Below, piece after piece: positions 9,728 through 17,496 of a stretch of 64,000 nt of DNA. The stretch's first letter is position 1; every line of letters begins with the position of its first letter. Both the position numbers and the translations under genes were made by a program. Below the pieces are notes generated by a model. It did not search any database. It was not told the DNA's origin and saw only the letters and a program-made list of their open reading frames with translations. Source of the DNA: Palsa-506 sp963755815 (GTDB lineage: Bacteria > Actinomycetota > Actinomycetes > Streptosporangiales > Streptosporangiaceae); the NCBI GenBank assembly GCA_963755815.1, contig CAVWLF010000008.1:124001-188000 (forward strand). Reading direction: 5' to 3'.

Positions 9728-9987
9728 CGAGCCGTGCTCACCTTGCCTTGCGTTCTCGCCGGAGCTGGCGGCGGGCTGGAACCGCGCGTTTCAGCCCCGC
9801 CTGGCCTGCCCAGCTTGACCGGGCGGCACGCACGGAGTCGCATGTTTTAGCGCCTGGCGGAATCGACCTGAGCGGAACTCGCGCGGCTATCGCCGGGCGG
9901 TGAGCGGGCCGTCCCGGCCGGCTGCTGGTCCGGGGAGAGTGCCGCTCCACCGGGGCCGGACGACATCGGCCGGCGTTGTCGGATAGC
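9728..9987. other. divergent intergenic region (MFS gene / ilvE leader)
   Basis: 260 bases that should hold the MFS promoter (minus strand) and the promoter of the ilvE leader transcript (plus strand). No open frame with coding character and no clear -35/-10 pair was recognised. Confidence 0.4.
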
Positions 9988-10044
9988 ATGGCCGTCATCA
10001 TGCGGCGCTACGTACTCATCCTTAGCAGCCGTAGCGGGACCTGA
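9988..10044 (+). CDS. putative leader peptide for ilvE, rich in Val/Leu/Ile
   Basis: Short frame ATG to TGA encoding MAVIMRRYVLILSSRSGT, in which 6 of 18 residues are Val, Ile or Leu, clustered in the block YVLILS (an internal ATG at 10000 would give 14 residues). The last codons overlap the 5' arm of a 10-bp stem (10029-10038 with 10062-10071), so a ribosome pausing at the block or running to the stop would change the RNA fold. That is the layout expected of ribosome-mediated attenuation. The SD is weak and ilvE lies 550 bases downstream, so this is a reasoned inference rather than a certain gene. Confidence 0.55.
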   Translation: MAVIMRRYVLILSSRSGT

Positions 10045-10086
10045 TCAGGGCAGGCCAGCAACCCGCTACGGGATGAGGTGCTGGCC
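10029..10086 (+). promoter_or_regulatory. mutually exclusive RNA stems, putative attenuator of ilvE
   Basis: Stem A: CCGTAGCGGG at 10029-10038 pairs perfectly with 10062-10071. Stem B: GGCCAGCA at 10053-10060 pairs perfectly with 10079-10086. B begins in the loop of A and encloses A's 3' arm, so both cannot form together. The leader peptide stop (10042-10044) is just 3' of the first arm. No T run follows stem B, so the read-out (rho, translation or a U-less terminator) is unclear. Confidence 0.5.
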
Positions 10087-10129
10087 GCAAGCCTTGATTC
10101 TGGCCGTTCATGCGCACGTCTTCCGGGTT

Positions 10130-10145
10130 ATCGGCCATGGCCGAT
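10130..10145. promoter_or_regulatory. 16-bp perfect palindrome upstream of ilvE
   Basis: ATCGGCCATGGCCGAT is self-complementary over all 16 bases. It lies between the leader region and the small gene at 10267. It may be an operator; chance is possible in GC-rich DNA. Confidence 0.25.
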
Positions 10146-10266
10146 GCGTTCGGATACGGCGTTCCGGGGATCCGGTAAATCCTGCGGCAGATGCCTGAGG
10201 CAGCGGCTCAGCCCGTAGCTGGGAGCCTGACAAGTCACCATCTCGCCCCGTATCAGGAGATTTACC

Positions 10267-10479
10267 ATGTCTGACACCAGCCCAGCGAACCCGAACGCGC
10301 CCGCCGACGGCAGCGACGACTCGATGCGCGGCCTGCAAGCCGTGCAAGTCGCCCTGGACCGCCGCGACAACGGCGGGGACGCTGACGTCGCCCGCGGCCA
10401 GGGAGCCGCCTGCGCGGCAGGCGCCCGTCGGCGGCCCGCCGCGGTGAGCGACGGCCGCCGAAGCCGGCCGGCCCGCTGA
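10267..10479 (+). CDS. small hypothetical protein upstream of ilvE
   Basis: 70 codons starting MSDTSPANPNAPADGSDDSM, with a good ribosome binding site (CAGGAGA, 6 bases before ATG 10267). The first 40 or so residues are acidic and polar (RGLQAVQVALDRRDNGGD); the rest is Ala/Arg-rich and less convincing. No family recognised and no signal peptide. It sits between the putative attenuator and ilvE on the same strand and could be the first gene of that transcript. The strong SD is the main support. Confidence 0.4.
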   Translation: MSDTSPANPNAPADGSDDSMRGLQAVQVALDRRDNGGDADVARGQGAACAAGARRRPAAVSDGRRSRPAR

Positions 10480-10597
10480 CCCGGCGAACCACTGATGACC
10501 GCCGAACCACTGATGACCGCCGAATAGCCGCCGGCCGGCTGAACGACGGCCGGCCCGGCGAACGACCGCTAACTGGAGAACGACCAGGAGGAACGTG

Positions 10598-11713
10598 ATG
10601 ACCATCAGCCAGAGCTCAGATATCGAGTTCGATATTCACGCCTGTGACCATCCTGTCCCGGCTGCCGAGCGGGAGCGGATGATGGAGGTGCCGGGCTTTG
10701 GCGACGTATTCACCGATCACATGGTCACCATCCGCTGGTCGGCGGAACGCGGCTGGCATGACGGCCAGCTGCGGCCCTATGGCCCGATCACCCTCGACCC
10801 GGCCACGTCCGTGCTGCATTACGGGCAGGAGATCTTCGAGGGGCTGAAGGCCTACGTCCAGGCCGGTGGCCCGGTCGTCGCATTCCGGCCGCAGGCGAAC
10901 GCGGCCAGGTTCAACCGGTCGGCGGCGCGGATGGCCATGCCCGAACTGCCGGAGCGGGCCTTCGTCCAGGCCCTCGAGCTGCTCGTGCGGCAGGACCGGG
11001 ACTGGGTGCCGGCCGCCGCTGGTCACAGCCTGTACCTGCGGCCTTTCATGATCGCGACTGAGCGGACCCTCGGGGTAAGCCGGCCGTCGTCCTCCTACCT
11101 GTTCACGGTGATCGCATCGCCGGTGGCCGCGTACTTCAGCGGGGGCGTCCAGCCCGTGTCGGTGTGGTTTTCCGAGGACTACACCCGCGCCGCGCCGGGC
11201 GGCACCGGCGAGGCGAAGTGCGGCGGCAACTACGCGGCCGCGTTCGCCGGCCAGATCGAGGCGGCGCGGAACGACTGCGATCAGGTCGTCTGGCTGGATG
11301 CCGCCGAGCATCGCTGGGTCGAGGAGATGGGCGGGATGAACCTGTTCTTCGTCTACGGCTCGGGCGCGCAGGCCCGGATCATGACCCCCGCGCCGACTGG
11401 CACGCTGCTGCAGGGGATCACCCGGGACTCGCTCCTGAAGCTCGCCCCCGACCTGGGCATTCCGGCCGAGGAGGGCACGATCTCGGTCGATCAGTGGCGG
11501 GCTGGCTGCGCATCAGGCGACCTCACCGAGGTGTTCGCCTGCGGGACAGCGGCGGTGATTACGCCGGTGGGCGTGGTCAAGGGCACCGGCCAGGAGTGGG
11601 TCATTGGCGACGGCAAGCCGGGTCCCGTCACCATGCGGCTGCGCGATGAGCTGCTCGACATCCAGTACGGCCGCACGGCCGATCCCTACGGCTGGATCCA
11701 CCGCCTCTGCTAG
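10598..11713 (+). CDS. ilvE: branched-chain amino acid aminotransferase
   Basis: PLP-dependent class IV transaminase that interconverts the branched-chain 2-oxo acids and Val, Leu or Ile, the last step of each pathway. About 371 residues. Motifs: SVLHYGQEIFEGLKAYVQ near the N-terminus, RTLGVSRPSSSYLFTVIASP, the catalytic lysine region GEAKCGGNYAAAF, and VEEMGGMNLFFVY with the PLP-binding segment GTLLQGITRDSLLKLA. ATG 10598 is chosen over GTG 10595 because AGGAGG lies 6 bases before it. It heads the branched-chain amino acid supercluster and is probably controlled from the leader region at 9988-10086. Convergent with the iclR-type gene. Confidence 0.95.
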   Translation: MTISQSSDIEFDIHACDHPVPAAERERMMEVPGFGDVFTDHMVTIRWSAERGWHDGQLRPYGPITLDPATSVLHYGQEIFEGLKAYVQAGGPVVAFRPQANAARFNRSAARMAMPELPERAFVQALELLVRQDRDWVPAAAGHSLYLRPFMIATERTLGVSRPSSSYLFTVIASPVAAYFSGGVQPVSVWFSEDYTRAAPGGTGEAKCGGNYAAAFAGQIEAARNDCDQVVWLDAAEHRWVEEMGGMNLFFVYGSGAQARIMTPAPTGTLLQGITRDSLLKLAPDLGIPAEEGTISVDQWRAGCASGDLTEVFACGTAAVITPVGVVKGTGQEWVIGDGKPGPVTMRLRDELLDIQYGRTADPYGWIHRLC

Positions 11714-11840
11714 CCCTCGGCCGGCCGCGCAGCCGGGGCAGTGCGGCCGGGCGGTGCGGCCCGGGTCGGCGCGGCCGGGGGGTGCGGCCCGGGGCGGTGC
11801 GGCCGGGTGCCAGCCGCGCTGGCGAGACCGGCTAGAACGG

Positions 11841-12602
11841 CTACAAGCTCGCGGCGGCAGCCAGTTCGGCGGCGGCGGCGGCGACCGCCGGGGCCAGGCG
11901 GCGGCAGGCGGCCTGGCCCAGCCGGCTGGCGGGTCCGGAGATGCAGACTGCGCCGAGCAGCCGGCCGTCCCGCAGGACCGGGGCGCTGACGCTGGCCACC
12001 CCGGCCTCCCGCTCGGCGACGCTCGCGGCCCAGCCCCGGCGCCTGATGGCGGCCACCTCGGCGGCCGGCACCGCGGGAAACCGCTCGCCGTCGTCCGACC
12101 AGGCCAGCAGCACCTTGCCGCCGGATCCGGCGTCCAGCGGCAGCAGCGCACCGACCGGAACGCTGTCGCGCAGGCCCGTGCCGGCGTCGCGGGCGGCGAC
12201 GCACAGCCGCCGGTCTCCGGAGCGGACATACAGCTGAACGCTCTCCCCGGCCTGATCGTGCAGCCGGCTCAGGACCGGCCCGGCCAGCGTGCCGAGTTCC
12301 AGCCCCCGGCCGGCCCGGGCGGCGAGTTCGGTCAGCCGCGGGCCGAGCCGGAAGGTGCCGCCCGCGTCACGGGCGACCAGGCCATGCGAGTCGAGGGCGA
12401 CGAGCAGCCGGTGCGCGGTCGGTCGCGGCAGCCCGCTGGCCTCGGCCAGGTACCGCAGCGACCGCGGGCCGTCGCCGAGCAGGTCGAGCAGCGCCACGGA
12501 GCGGTCAAGCACGCCGACCGCGGTGGTGCGCGCCGCGGCGGCCCGCCCGCCGTTCGCGGCGATGCGGTTGCCGTCGGCGTGCGGCTGTGGCAGAGTTTCC
12601 AT
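11841..12602 (-). CDS. IclR-family transcriptional regulator (NdgR/LtbR-like)
   Basis: 253-residue IclR regulator: an N-terminal winged helix (LDRSVALLDLLGDGPRSLRY, then SGLPRPTAHRLLVALDSHGL) and the C-terminal effector domain (ESVQLYVRSGDRRLCVAA, LPLDAGSGGKVLLAWS, GVASVSAPVL). Divergent from leuC-leuD, exactly the place of NdgR in Streptomyces and LtbR in Corynebacterium, known repressors of leuCD and related genes, so that role is inferred here. ATG 12602 is preferred because the upstream in-frame ATG 12623 would overlap the inverted repeat at 12616-12634. The effector is unknown. Confidence 0.9.
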   Translation of the reverse strand: METLPQPHADGNRIAANGGRAAAARTTAVGVLDRSVALLDLLGDGPRSLRYLAEASGLPRPTAHRLLVALDSHGLVARDAGGTFRLGPRLTELAARAGRGLELGTLAGPVLSRLHDQAGESVQLYVRSGDRRLCVAARDAGTGLRDSVPVGALLPLDAGSGGKVLLAWSDDGERFPAVPAAEVAAIRRRGWAASVAEREAGVASVSAPVLRDGRLLGAVCISGPASRLGQAACRRLAPAVAAAAAELAAAASL

Positions 12603-12615
12603 ATCGCGGACACTG

Positions 12616-12634
12616 TATCTCATTATTTGAGACA
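12616..12634. promoter_or_regulatory. candidate IclR-type operator between iclR gene and leuC
   Basis: TATCTCA at 12616-12622, five bases, TGAGACA at 12628-12634: an imperfect inverted repeat with 6 of 7 matching positions, centred 50 bases upstream of leuC and just upstream of the regulator start. It is AT-rich against a GC-rich background. It is the natural candidate for autoregulation and leuCD control. Confidence 0.6.
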
Positions 12635-12674
12635 GCCTCCATCACATCGGCCGAGACGAGATTCGAGAAAACGC

Positions 12675-14075
12675 GTGAGCGGACGCTTGTTCGACCAGGT
12701 CTGGGACCGCCACCTCGTGGTCAGCCCCGAGGGCGAGCCGCCCTTGCTCTACATCGACCTGCATCTAGTGCATGAGGTCACGTCGCCGCAGGCGTTCGAG
12801 GGCCTGGAGCTGGCCGGCCGGCCAGTGCGCCGGCCCGACCTGACCGTGGCGACCATGGACCATGACGTGCCGACCATCGGCCTCGATAAGCCCATCGCCG
12901 ACCCGCTCGCGGCCGCGCAGATCGCCAGGCTGCGCCAGAACTGCACGGCGCACGGCATCACGCTGCACGGGCTGGGCAGCATCGAGCAGGGCATCGTGCA
13001 TGTCATCGGCCCGCAGCTGGGCCTCACCCAGCCGGGCATGACGGTCGTCTGCGGTGACAGCCACACCTCCACCCATGGCGCGTTCGGCGCGCTGGCGTTC
13101 GGGATCGGCACCACCGAGGTCGAGCACGTGCTCGCGACGCAGACGCTCCGGCAGGTCAAGCCGGCCGCGATGGCCGTGACGGTGGAGGGCCAGCTGGCTG
13201 ACGGCCTGACCGCCAAGGACCTCGTGCTCGGGATCGTCCGGGCCCTCGGGCCCGGCGGCGGCGTCGGCTCGGTGATCGAGTACCGCGGCGATGCGATCCG
13301 CGCGCTGTCGATGGAAGGCCGGATGACGGTCTGCAACATGTCCATCGAATGCGGCGCGCGAGCCGGGATGGTCGGCCCGGACGACACCACATTCAGCTAC
13401 CTGGAGGGGCGCAGGCACAGCCCGCGCGGCAAGGACTGGGAGGCGGCCCTGGACGACTGGCGCAGCCTGGTCACCGACGACGACGCGGAGTTCGATCACG
13501 AGATCCGCATCGACGCGGCCGCGCTGCGGCCCGCCGTCACCTGGGGGACCACGCCCGCCCAGTCGGTGTCGATCGATGACAAGGTCCCGGACCCGGGCTC
13601 GTTCGCCAGCCTGGCGCAGCAGCAGTCGGCGGAGCGCGCCCTGACCTACATGGGCCTGGAGCCCGGCACCGCGATCAGGGACATCAGCGTCGACGCCGTC
13701 TTCATCGGCTCGTGCACCAACGGCCGGCTGGAGGACCTCCGGGCCGCGGCCGGCGTGGTCCGCGGCCGGCACGTCCACCCGGGCGTGCGGGCCCTGGTGG
13801 TGCCCGGCTCGGCGCGGGTCAAGGCCGAGGCCGAGGCCGAGGGCCTGGACCAGCAGTTCATCAGTGCGGGCTTCGAATGGCGGTCGGCCGGGTGCTCCAT
13901 GTGCCTGGGCATGAACGGCGACATCGTGTCCCCCGGGCAGCGCTGCGCATCGACCAGCAATCGCAACTTCGAGGGCCGCCAGGGACCCGGCGGCCGGACC
14001 CATCTCGTGTCACCCGCGGTAGCGGCGGCAACCGCCGTCGCCGGGCACTTCACCTTGCCAGGAGACCTGTCATGA
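12675..14075 (+). CDS. leuC: 3-isopropylmalate dehydratase large subunit
   Basis: Aconitase-family [4Fe-4S] isomerase subunit that converts 2- to 3-isopropylmalate in leucine synthesis and, with CimA, citramalate to 3-methylmalate in isoleucine synthesis. 466 residues. Motifs: LLYIDLHLVHEVTSPQAFEG, VCGDSHTSTHGAFGALAFGI, the cluster cysteines in FIGSCTNGRLEDL and SAGCSMCLGMNGD, and ending STSNRNFEGRQGPGG. GTG 12675 (VSGRLFDQVWD) is chosen as start because it gives the family N-terminus; the open frame further upstream is antisense to the regulator. The ATGA overlap with leuD indicates translational coupling. Confidence 0.96.
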   Translation: MSGRLFDQVWDRHLVVSPEGEPPLLYIDLHLVHEVTSPQAFEGLELAGRPVRRPDLTVATMDHDVPTIGLDKPIADPLAAAQIARLRQNCTAHGITLHGLGSIEQGIVHVIGPQLGLTQPGMTVVCGDSHTSTHGAFGALAFGIGTTEVEHVLATQTLRQVKPAAMAVTVEGQLADGLTAKDLVLGIVRALGPGGGVGSVIEYRGDAIRALSMEGRMTVCNMSIECGARAGMVGPDDTTFSYLEGRRHSPRGKDWEAALDDWRSLVTDDDAEFDHEIRIDAAALRPAVTWGTTPAQSVSIDDKVPDPGSFASLAQQQSAERALTYMGLEPGTAIRDISVDAVFIGSCTNGRLEDLRAAAGVVRGRHVHPGVRALVVPGSARVKAEAEAEGLDQQFISAGFEWRSAGCSMCLGMNGDIVSPGQRCASTSNRNFEGRQGPGGRTHLVSPAVAAATAVAGHFTLPGDLS

Positions 14076-14686
14076 CCGGGGTACAGCGCATCGCCGGACG
14101 CGCGGTCGCGCTTCAGCGCGACGACGTCGACACCGACCAGATCATCCCGGCCGCCTGGCTCAAGCGCGTCGAGCGCACCGGCTTCGCCCCCGGCCTGTTC
14201 GGCGCCTGGCGGGACGACCCCGACTTCGTGCTGAACCAGCCGGTGGCGGCCGGAGCGAAGATCCTCGTCGCCGGGGCGAACTTCGGCTGCGGTTCCTCCC
14301 GGGAGCACGCGGTCTGGGCGCTGCAGGACTTCGGCTTCGGCGCCGTCGTCGCGCCGAGCTTCGCCGATATCTTCCGCGGCAACGCGATCAGCTCCGGCCT
14401 GGTCGTAGCCCAGGCCGACGCGCAAGCCGTGGCCCGGCTGTTCTCCGCGCTCGACCAGGACCCGTACGCGGACGTCGTCGTGGATGTGGCGGATCGGACG
14501 GTCGGTGTTCCGTCGGCCGGCCTGCTTGAGCCGTTCGCGCTGCCGGACTTCGCCCGCTGGCGGCTGCTCGAAGGGCTGGACGATGTCGCGCTCACGCTGC
14601 GGCACGAGGCGGCGATCGCCGCCTTCGAGGCCGGGCGGCCGTCGTGGCTGCCGGCTCAGGCCCCAGTCGAGCCGGCCTCCCGCTGA
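14072..14686 (+). CDS. leuD: 3-isopropylmalate dehydratase small subunit
   Basis: 204-residue partner of LeuC that supplies the substrate-specificity domain of the isopropylmalate isomerase. Motifs: DDVDTDQIIPAAWLKRVERT near the N-terminus, ILVAGANFGCGSSREHAVWA (the small-subunit signature) and FADIFRGNAISSGLV. Start ATG 14072 overlaps the leuC stop by 4 bases and follows GGAGA. Normal length. Together with LeuC and LeuB it can serve both leucine and the citramalate route to isoleucine. Confidence 0.96.
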   Translation: MTGVQRIAGRAVALQRDDVDTDQIIPAAWLKRVERTGFAPGLFGAWRDDPDFVLNQPVAAGAKILVAGANFGCGSSREHAVWALQDFGFGAVVAPSFADIFRGNAISSGLVVAQADAQAVARLFSALDQDPYADVVVDVADRTVGVPSAGLLEPFALPDFARWRLLEGLDDVALTLRHEAAIAAFEAGRPSWLPAQAPVEPASR

Positions 14687-14690
14687 GCCG

Positions 14691-14780
14691 CCGGGATGGG
14701 CTGCCAGTATGTCCCGCCGGGATGGACCGGCGGGATATGCCAGCCGGGATGGGCCAGCCATGGCGAGCCAGCCATGGCGA
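14691..14780 (+). repeat. short direct repeats after leuD
   Basis: Three copies of CCGGGATGG (14691, 14717, 14744) are followed by a perfect 14-bp tandem duplication, GCCAGCCATGGCGA at 14753-14766 and 14767-14780. There is no gene here; the repeats lie between the end of leuD and the ilvB leader promoter. Confidence 0.6.
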
Positions 14781-14812
14781 GCCCGGCCGGGCGGGCTCGC
14801 TGAATGCCGAGT

Positions 14813-14841
14813 TTGCCCGAACGCCGAGTTACTGGAATAGT
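14813..14841 (+). promoter_or_regulatory. possible promoter of the ilvB leader transcript
   Basis: TTGCCC (14813-14818), 17 bases, AATAGT (14836-14841). The spacing is ideal for a vegetative sigma-70-type promoter and the boxes match partly. It would place the start of transcription about 60 bases before the leader peptide. Weak evidence by itself. Confidence 0.35.
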
Positions 14842-14906
14842 GGCCTACCAGCGTTGCGGCGCCGGTAGCTGGCCGCCGTTCACGGAACTGTCAGATGGAG
14901 AAGATC

Positions 14907-14948
14907 GTGATTCGCATCACCCAATACCAGGTACTCCTTATCACGTAG
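14907..14948 (+). CDS. ilvB leader peptide
   Basis: GTG to TAG frame encoding MIRITQYQVLLIT, with the control block V-L-L-I next to the stop and further Ile codons. GGAG lies 6 bases before the GTG. It is followed directly by a 9-bp stem and then a rho-independent terminator before ilvB. This is the standard form of a branched-chain amino acid attenuator as known from ilvB leaders of Corynebacterium and other actinobacteria. Translation stalling at Val/Leu/Ile codons would favour read-through into ilvB-ilvN-ilvC. Confidence 0.82.
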   Translation: MIRITQYQVLLIT

Positions 14949-14977
14949 CGCGAGCCCGCCCGCAGGGTTCGCGCTAC
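14945..14977 (+). promoter_or_regulatory. leader-region stem (ilvB attenuator)
   Basis: GTAGCGCGA at 14945-14953 pairs perfectly with TCGCGCTAC at 14969-14977. Its 5' arm overlaps the stop codon and last sense codon of the leader peptide, so a ribosome at the stop covers it. It stands 2 bases before the terminator stem and probably takes part in the switch, although the exact antiterminator pairing was not resolved by eye. Confidence 0.65.
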
Positions 14978-14979
14978 CA

Positions 14980-15010
14980 CCTCCTCCGCCGGACGGCGAG
15001 GAGGTTTTTT
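14980..15010 (+). terminator. rho-independent terminator of the ilvB attenuator
   Basis: CCTCCTC (14980-14986) pairs with GAGGAGG (14998-15004), extended by GCC/GGC inside, with a GGAC loop, followed at once by TTTTTT (15005-15010). It is the only textbook intrinsic terminator noted in the window, and it lies between the leader peptide and ilvB, 56 bases before the ilvB start. Confidence 0.9.
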
Positions 15011-15065
15011 GTTGGCCGACCATCCCAAGCGAATTGGCACACCACCCCCAGCGAAGGAGCATCCC

Positions 15066-16823
15066 GTGCAGCTGACCGGAGCCCAGGCCCTCGTCCGCAG
15101 CCTTGAGCACCAGGGCGTCGACGTGGTCTTCGGGCTGCCCGGCGGCGCGATCCTGCCCGCCTATGACCCGCTGCTCTCATCATCACTCCGCCACATCCTG
15201 GTCCGGCACGAGCAGGGCGCCGGGCATGCCGCCGAAGGTTACGCCTGGGCCACCGGGCGGGTCGGCGTCTGCATCGCCACCAGCGGTCCTGGCGCCACCA
15301 ACCTGGTCACGGCGCTGGCCGACGCCTACATGGACTCGGTGCCGATGGTGGCCATTACCGGCCAGGTGCCCAGCGCGCTGATCGGCTCGGACGCGTTCCA
15401 GGAAGCCGATATCACCGGGATCACGCTGCCGATCACCAAGCACAACGAACTGGTGACCGACGCCGAGCGCATCCCGGCGGCCATCGCCGAGGCATTCCAC
15501 GTGGCCTCGACCGGCCGGCCCGGCCCGGTGCTGGTCGACATCCCCAAGGACATCCTGCAGGCGCCGATGAGCTGGGGGACCTGGCCGCCGGTGCTGGAAC
15601 TGCCCGGTTATCAGGTGCCGGGGCCGCCCGACCCGGAGCAGGTCCGCGCCGCGGCGGCATTGCTGCACAAGGCCCGCCGGCCGGTGCTCTACGTCGGCGG
15701 CGGCGTGATCAAGGCTGACGCGCATGCCGAGCTCAGGCTGCTGGCCGAACTGGCCCGGGCGCCGGTCACCACGACGCTGATGGCGCGCGGCGCCTTCCCG
15801 GACTCGCACCCGCTGGCGCTCGGCATGCCCGGCATGCATGGCTGCTACACGGCCGTCGCGGCGCTGCAGGAGGCCGACCTGGTGGTCGCGCTCGGCGCGC
15901 GGTTCGACGACCGGGTGACCGGGAAGCTGGCCGACTTCGCGCCGCGGGCGAAGGTGGTGCATGTCGACATCGACCCGGCCGAGATCGGCAAGAACCGCAC
16001 GCCGGACGTGCCGATCATCGGCGACGTGCGCACGGTGATCGCCGGGATCACGGCGGCCCTGAACGACCTCGTGGCCGACGGCGGCGCGCCAGACACCGAT
16101 GCCTGGACCGCTGCGGTCGATCAGTGGAAGAAGCGCTTCCCGCTGCGGTACACCCAGGACCCGGACGGCCCGCTCAAGCCACAGCACGTGGTCGAGCGGC
16201 TGTCCGCGCTCACCGGCGGCGACGCGGTCGTGGTCGCCGGGGTGGGGCAGCACCAGATGCATGCCGCGCAGCATTTCTCCTTCACCCAGCCGCGGGCATG
16301 GATCAACTCCGGCGGCCTCGGCACGATGGGATTCGCCGTCCCGGCCGCGATGGGCGCGCAGGTCGGCCGGCCGGGCGAGCTGGTGGTGGCGATCGACGGC
16401 GACGGCTGCTTCCAGATGACCGCGCAGGAACTCGCGACCTGTGCCATCGAGAAGCTGCCGATCAAGGTGCTGATCATGAACAATGGCTTCCTCGGCATGG
16501 TGCGCCAGTGGCAGGAGCTGTTCTACGACGAGCGCTACTCCTACGTCGAGCTGGGCACCGCCATCCCGGACTACGTCAAGCTGGCCGAGGCCTACGGCTG
16601 CGTCGGGCTGCGCTGTGACCGGGCCGACGACGTGGACGCGGTGCTGGAGAAGGCACTCGCCGTGACGGACGTGCCGACCGTGGTCGACTTCCGGGTGCAC
16701 GACCGCGAGGGCGTCTTCCCGATGGTGCCCGCAGGCCGCCCCAACGACGACATCGTGCTCGGCCCGGAATTCACGGCCGATGAGCAGCGCGCGGCAACGC
16801 GCAGGGAGGTGATGGTGCCATGA
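15066..16823 (+). CDS. ilvB: acetolactate synthase large (catalytic) subunit
   Basis: ThDP- and FAD-dependent acetohydroxyacid synthase, the first common step of Val/Leu (two pyruvate) and Ile (pyruvate plus 2-oxobutyrate) synthesis. 585 residues. N-terminal DVVFGLPGGAILPAYDPL and the glutamate in EQGAGHAAEGYAWATGR activate ThDP; the C-terminal ThDP motif is VVAIDGDGCFQMTAQELATC followed by NNGFLGMVRQWQELFY. GTG 15066 is chosen because AAGGAG lies 6 bases before it; a TTG at 15009 lies in the terminator and is unlikely. It overlaps ilvN by 4 bases. Controlled by the attenuator at 14907-15010. Confidence 0.96.
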   Translation: MQLTGAQALVRSLEHQGVDVVFGLPGGAILPAYDPLLSSSLRHILVRHEQGAGHAAEGYAWATGRVGVCIATSGPGATNLVTALADAYMDSVPMVAITGQVPSALIGSDAFQEADITGITLPITKHNELVTDAERIPAAIAEAFHVASTGRPGPVLVDIPKDILQAPMSWGTWPPVLELPGYQVPGPPDPEQVRAAAALLHKARRPVLYVGGGVIKADAHAELRLLAELARAPVTTTLMARGAFPDSHPLALGMPGMHGCYTAVAALQEADLVVALGARFDDRVTGKLADFAPRAKVVHVDIDPAEIGKNRTPDVPIIGDVRTVIAGITAALNDLVADGGAPDTDAWTAAVDQWKKRFPLRYTQDPDGPLKPQHVVERLSALTGGDAVVVAGVGQHQMHAAQHFSFTQPRAWINSGGLGTMGFAVPAAMGAQVGRPGELVVAIDGDGCFQMTAQELATCAIEKLPIKVLIMNNGFLGMVRQWQELFYDERYSYVELGTAIPDYVKLAEAYGCVGLRCDRADDVDAVLEKALAVTDVPTVVDFRVHDREGVFPMVPAGRPNDDIVLGPEFTADEQRAATRREVMVP

Positions 16824-17356
16824 GCACCCACACGCTATCCGTTCTGGTCGAAAACAAGCCGGGCGTCCTCGCGCACGTGGCCGGGCTGTTCTCGCGCCGG
16901 GCGTTCAACATTTCCTCGCTCGCCGTGGGCCCGACCCAGGACGACCGGGTGAGCCGGATGACGATCGTGGTCGACGGCGCGTCAACGCCGGTCGAGCAGG
17001 TCACCGAGCAGCTGAACAAGCTCGTGCGCGTGCTCAAGGTGGTCGAGTTGCACGAGGACGCCGCGGTGGAACGCGAACTGGCCCTGATCAAGGTCCCGGC
17101 CGGCCCCGCGGTGCGCTCGCAGGTCCTGGAGGTGGCCTCGGTCTTCCACGCCGACGTCGTTGACATGGGCCCGGACGCGCTCGTGCTCGAGGCCACCGGC
17201 AGCCCGGGCAAGCTCGACGCGCTGCTGGCCATGCTCAGCCGGTACGGGCCGTGCGAGCTGGTCAGGACCGGGCGCATCGCGCTGGCCCGGGGCAGCGCCA
17301 CCATCACCGACCGCGGCCCGGGCACGGTCACCGACCTGGCCGCGAGGGCATCCTGA
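16820..17356 (+). CDS. ilvN: acetolactate synthase small (regulatory) subunit
   Basis: 178-residue regulatory subunit that activates IlvB and mediates feedback inhibition, typically by valine. The N-terminal ACT domain starts HTLSVLVENKPGVLAHVAGL followed by FSRRAFNISSLAVGPT, the usual effector-binding region, and the C-terminal domain includes RSQVLEVASVFHADVVDM. ATG 16820 overlaps the ilvB stop, so the two subunits are probably coupled in translation. The 140 bases to ilvC contain a short direct repeat (GCCGGCCGAAACG-like twice) and no gene. Confidence 0.95.
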   Translation: MSTHTLSVLVENKPGVLAHVAGLFSRRAFNISSLAVGPTQDDRVSRMTIVVDGASTPVEQVTEQLNKLVRVLKVVELHEDAAVERELALIKVPAGPAVRSQVLEVASVFHADVVDMGPDALVLEATGSPGKLDALLAMLSRYGPCELVRTGRIALARGSATITDRGPGTVTDLAARAS

Positions 17357-17496
17357 TCCCGCGCCGCCGCTCCGCGGCCGGGCCGGGCCCGGCCGAAACG
17401 GAGCCGGCCGAAACGGGGCCGGGCGTCCCGGGAACCGAACGAATTTCCTGAAAACGAGCCAAGCTTCCTGATCCAGAACCGAAAGGACATGTTCCG

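Noticed and set aside
8369..9850. 493-codon plus-strand open frame across the MFS gene
   Set aside because: Composition is charged and repetitive and it fully overlaps a clear twelve-helix MFS gene on the other strand.
9988..10260. T-box riboswitch upstream of ilvE
   Set aside because: No T-box core sequence or specifier-loop layout was found; the peptide and alternative stems explain the region better.
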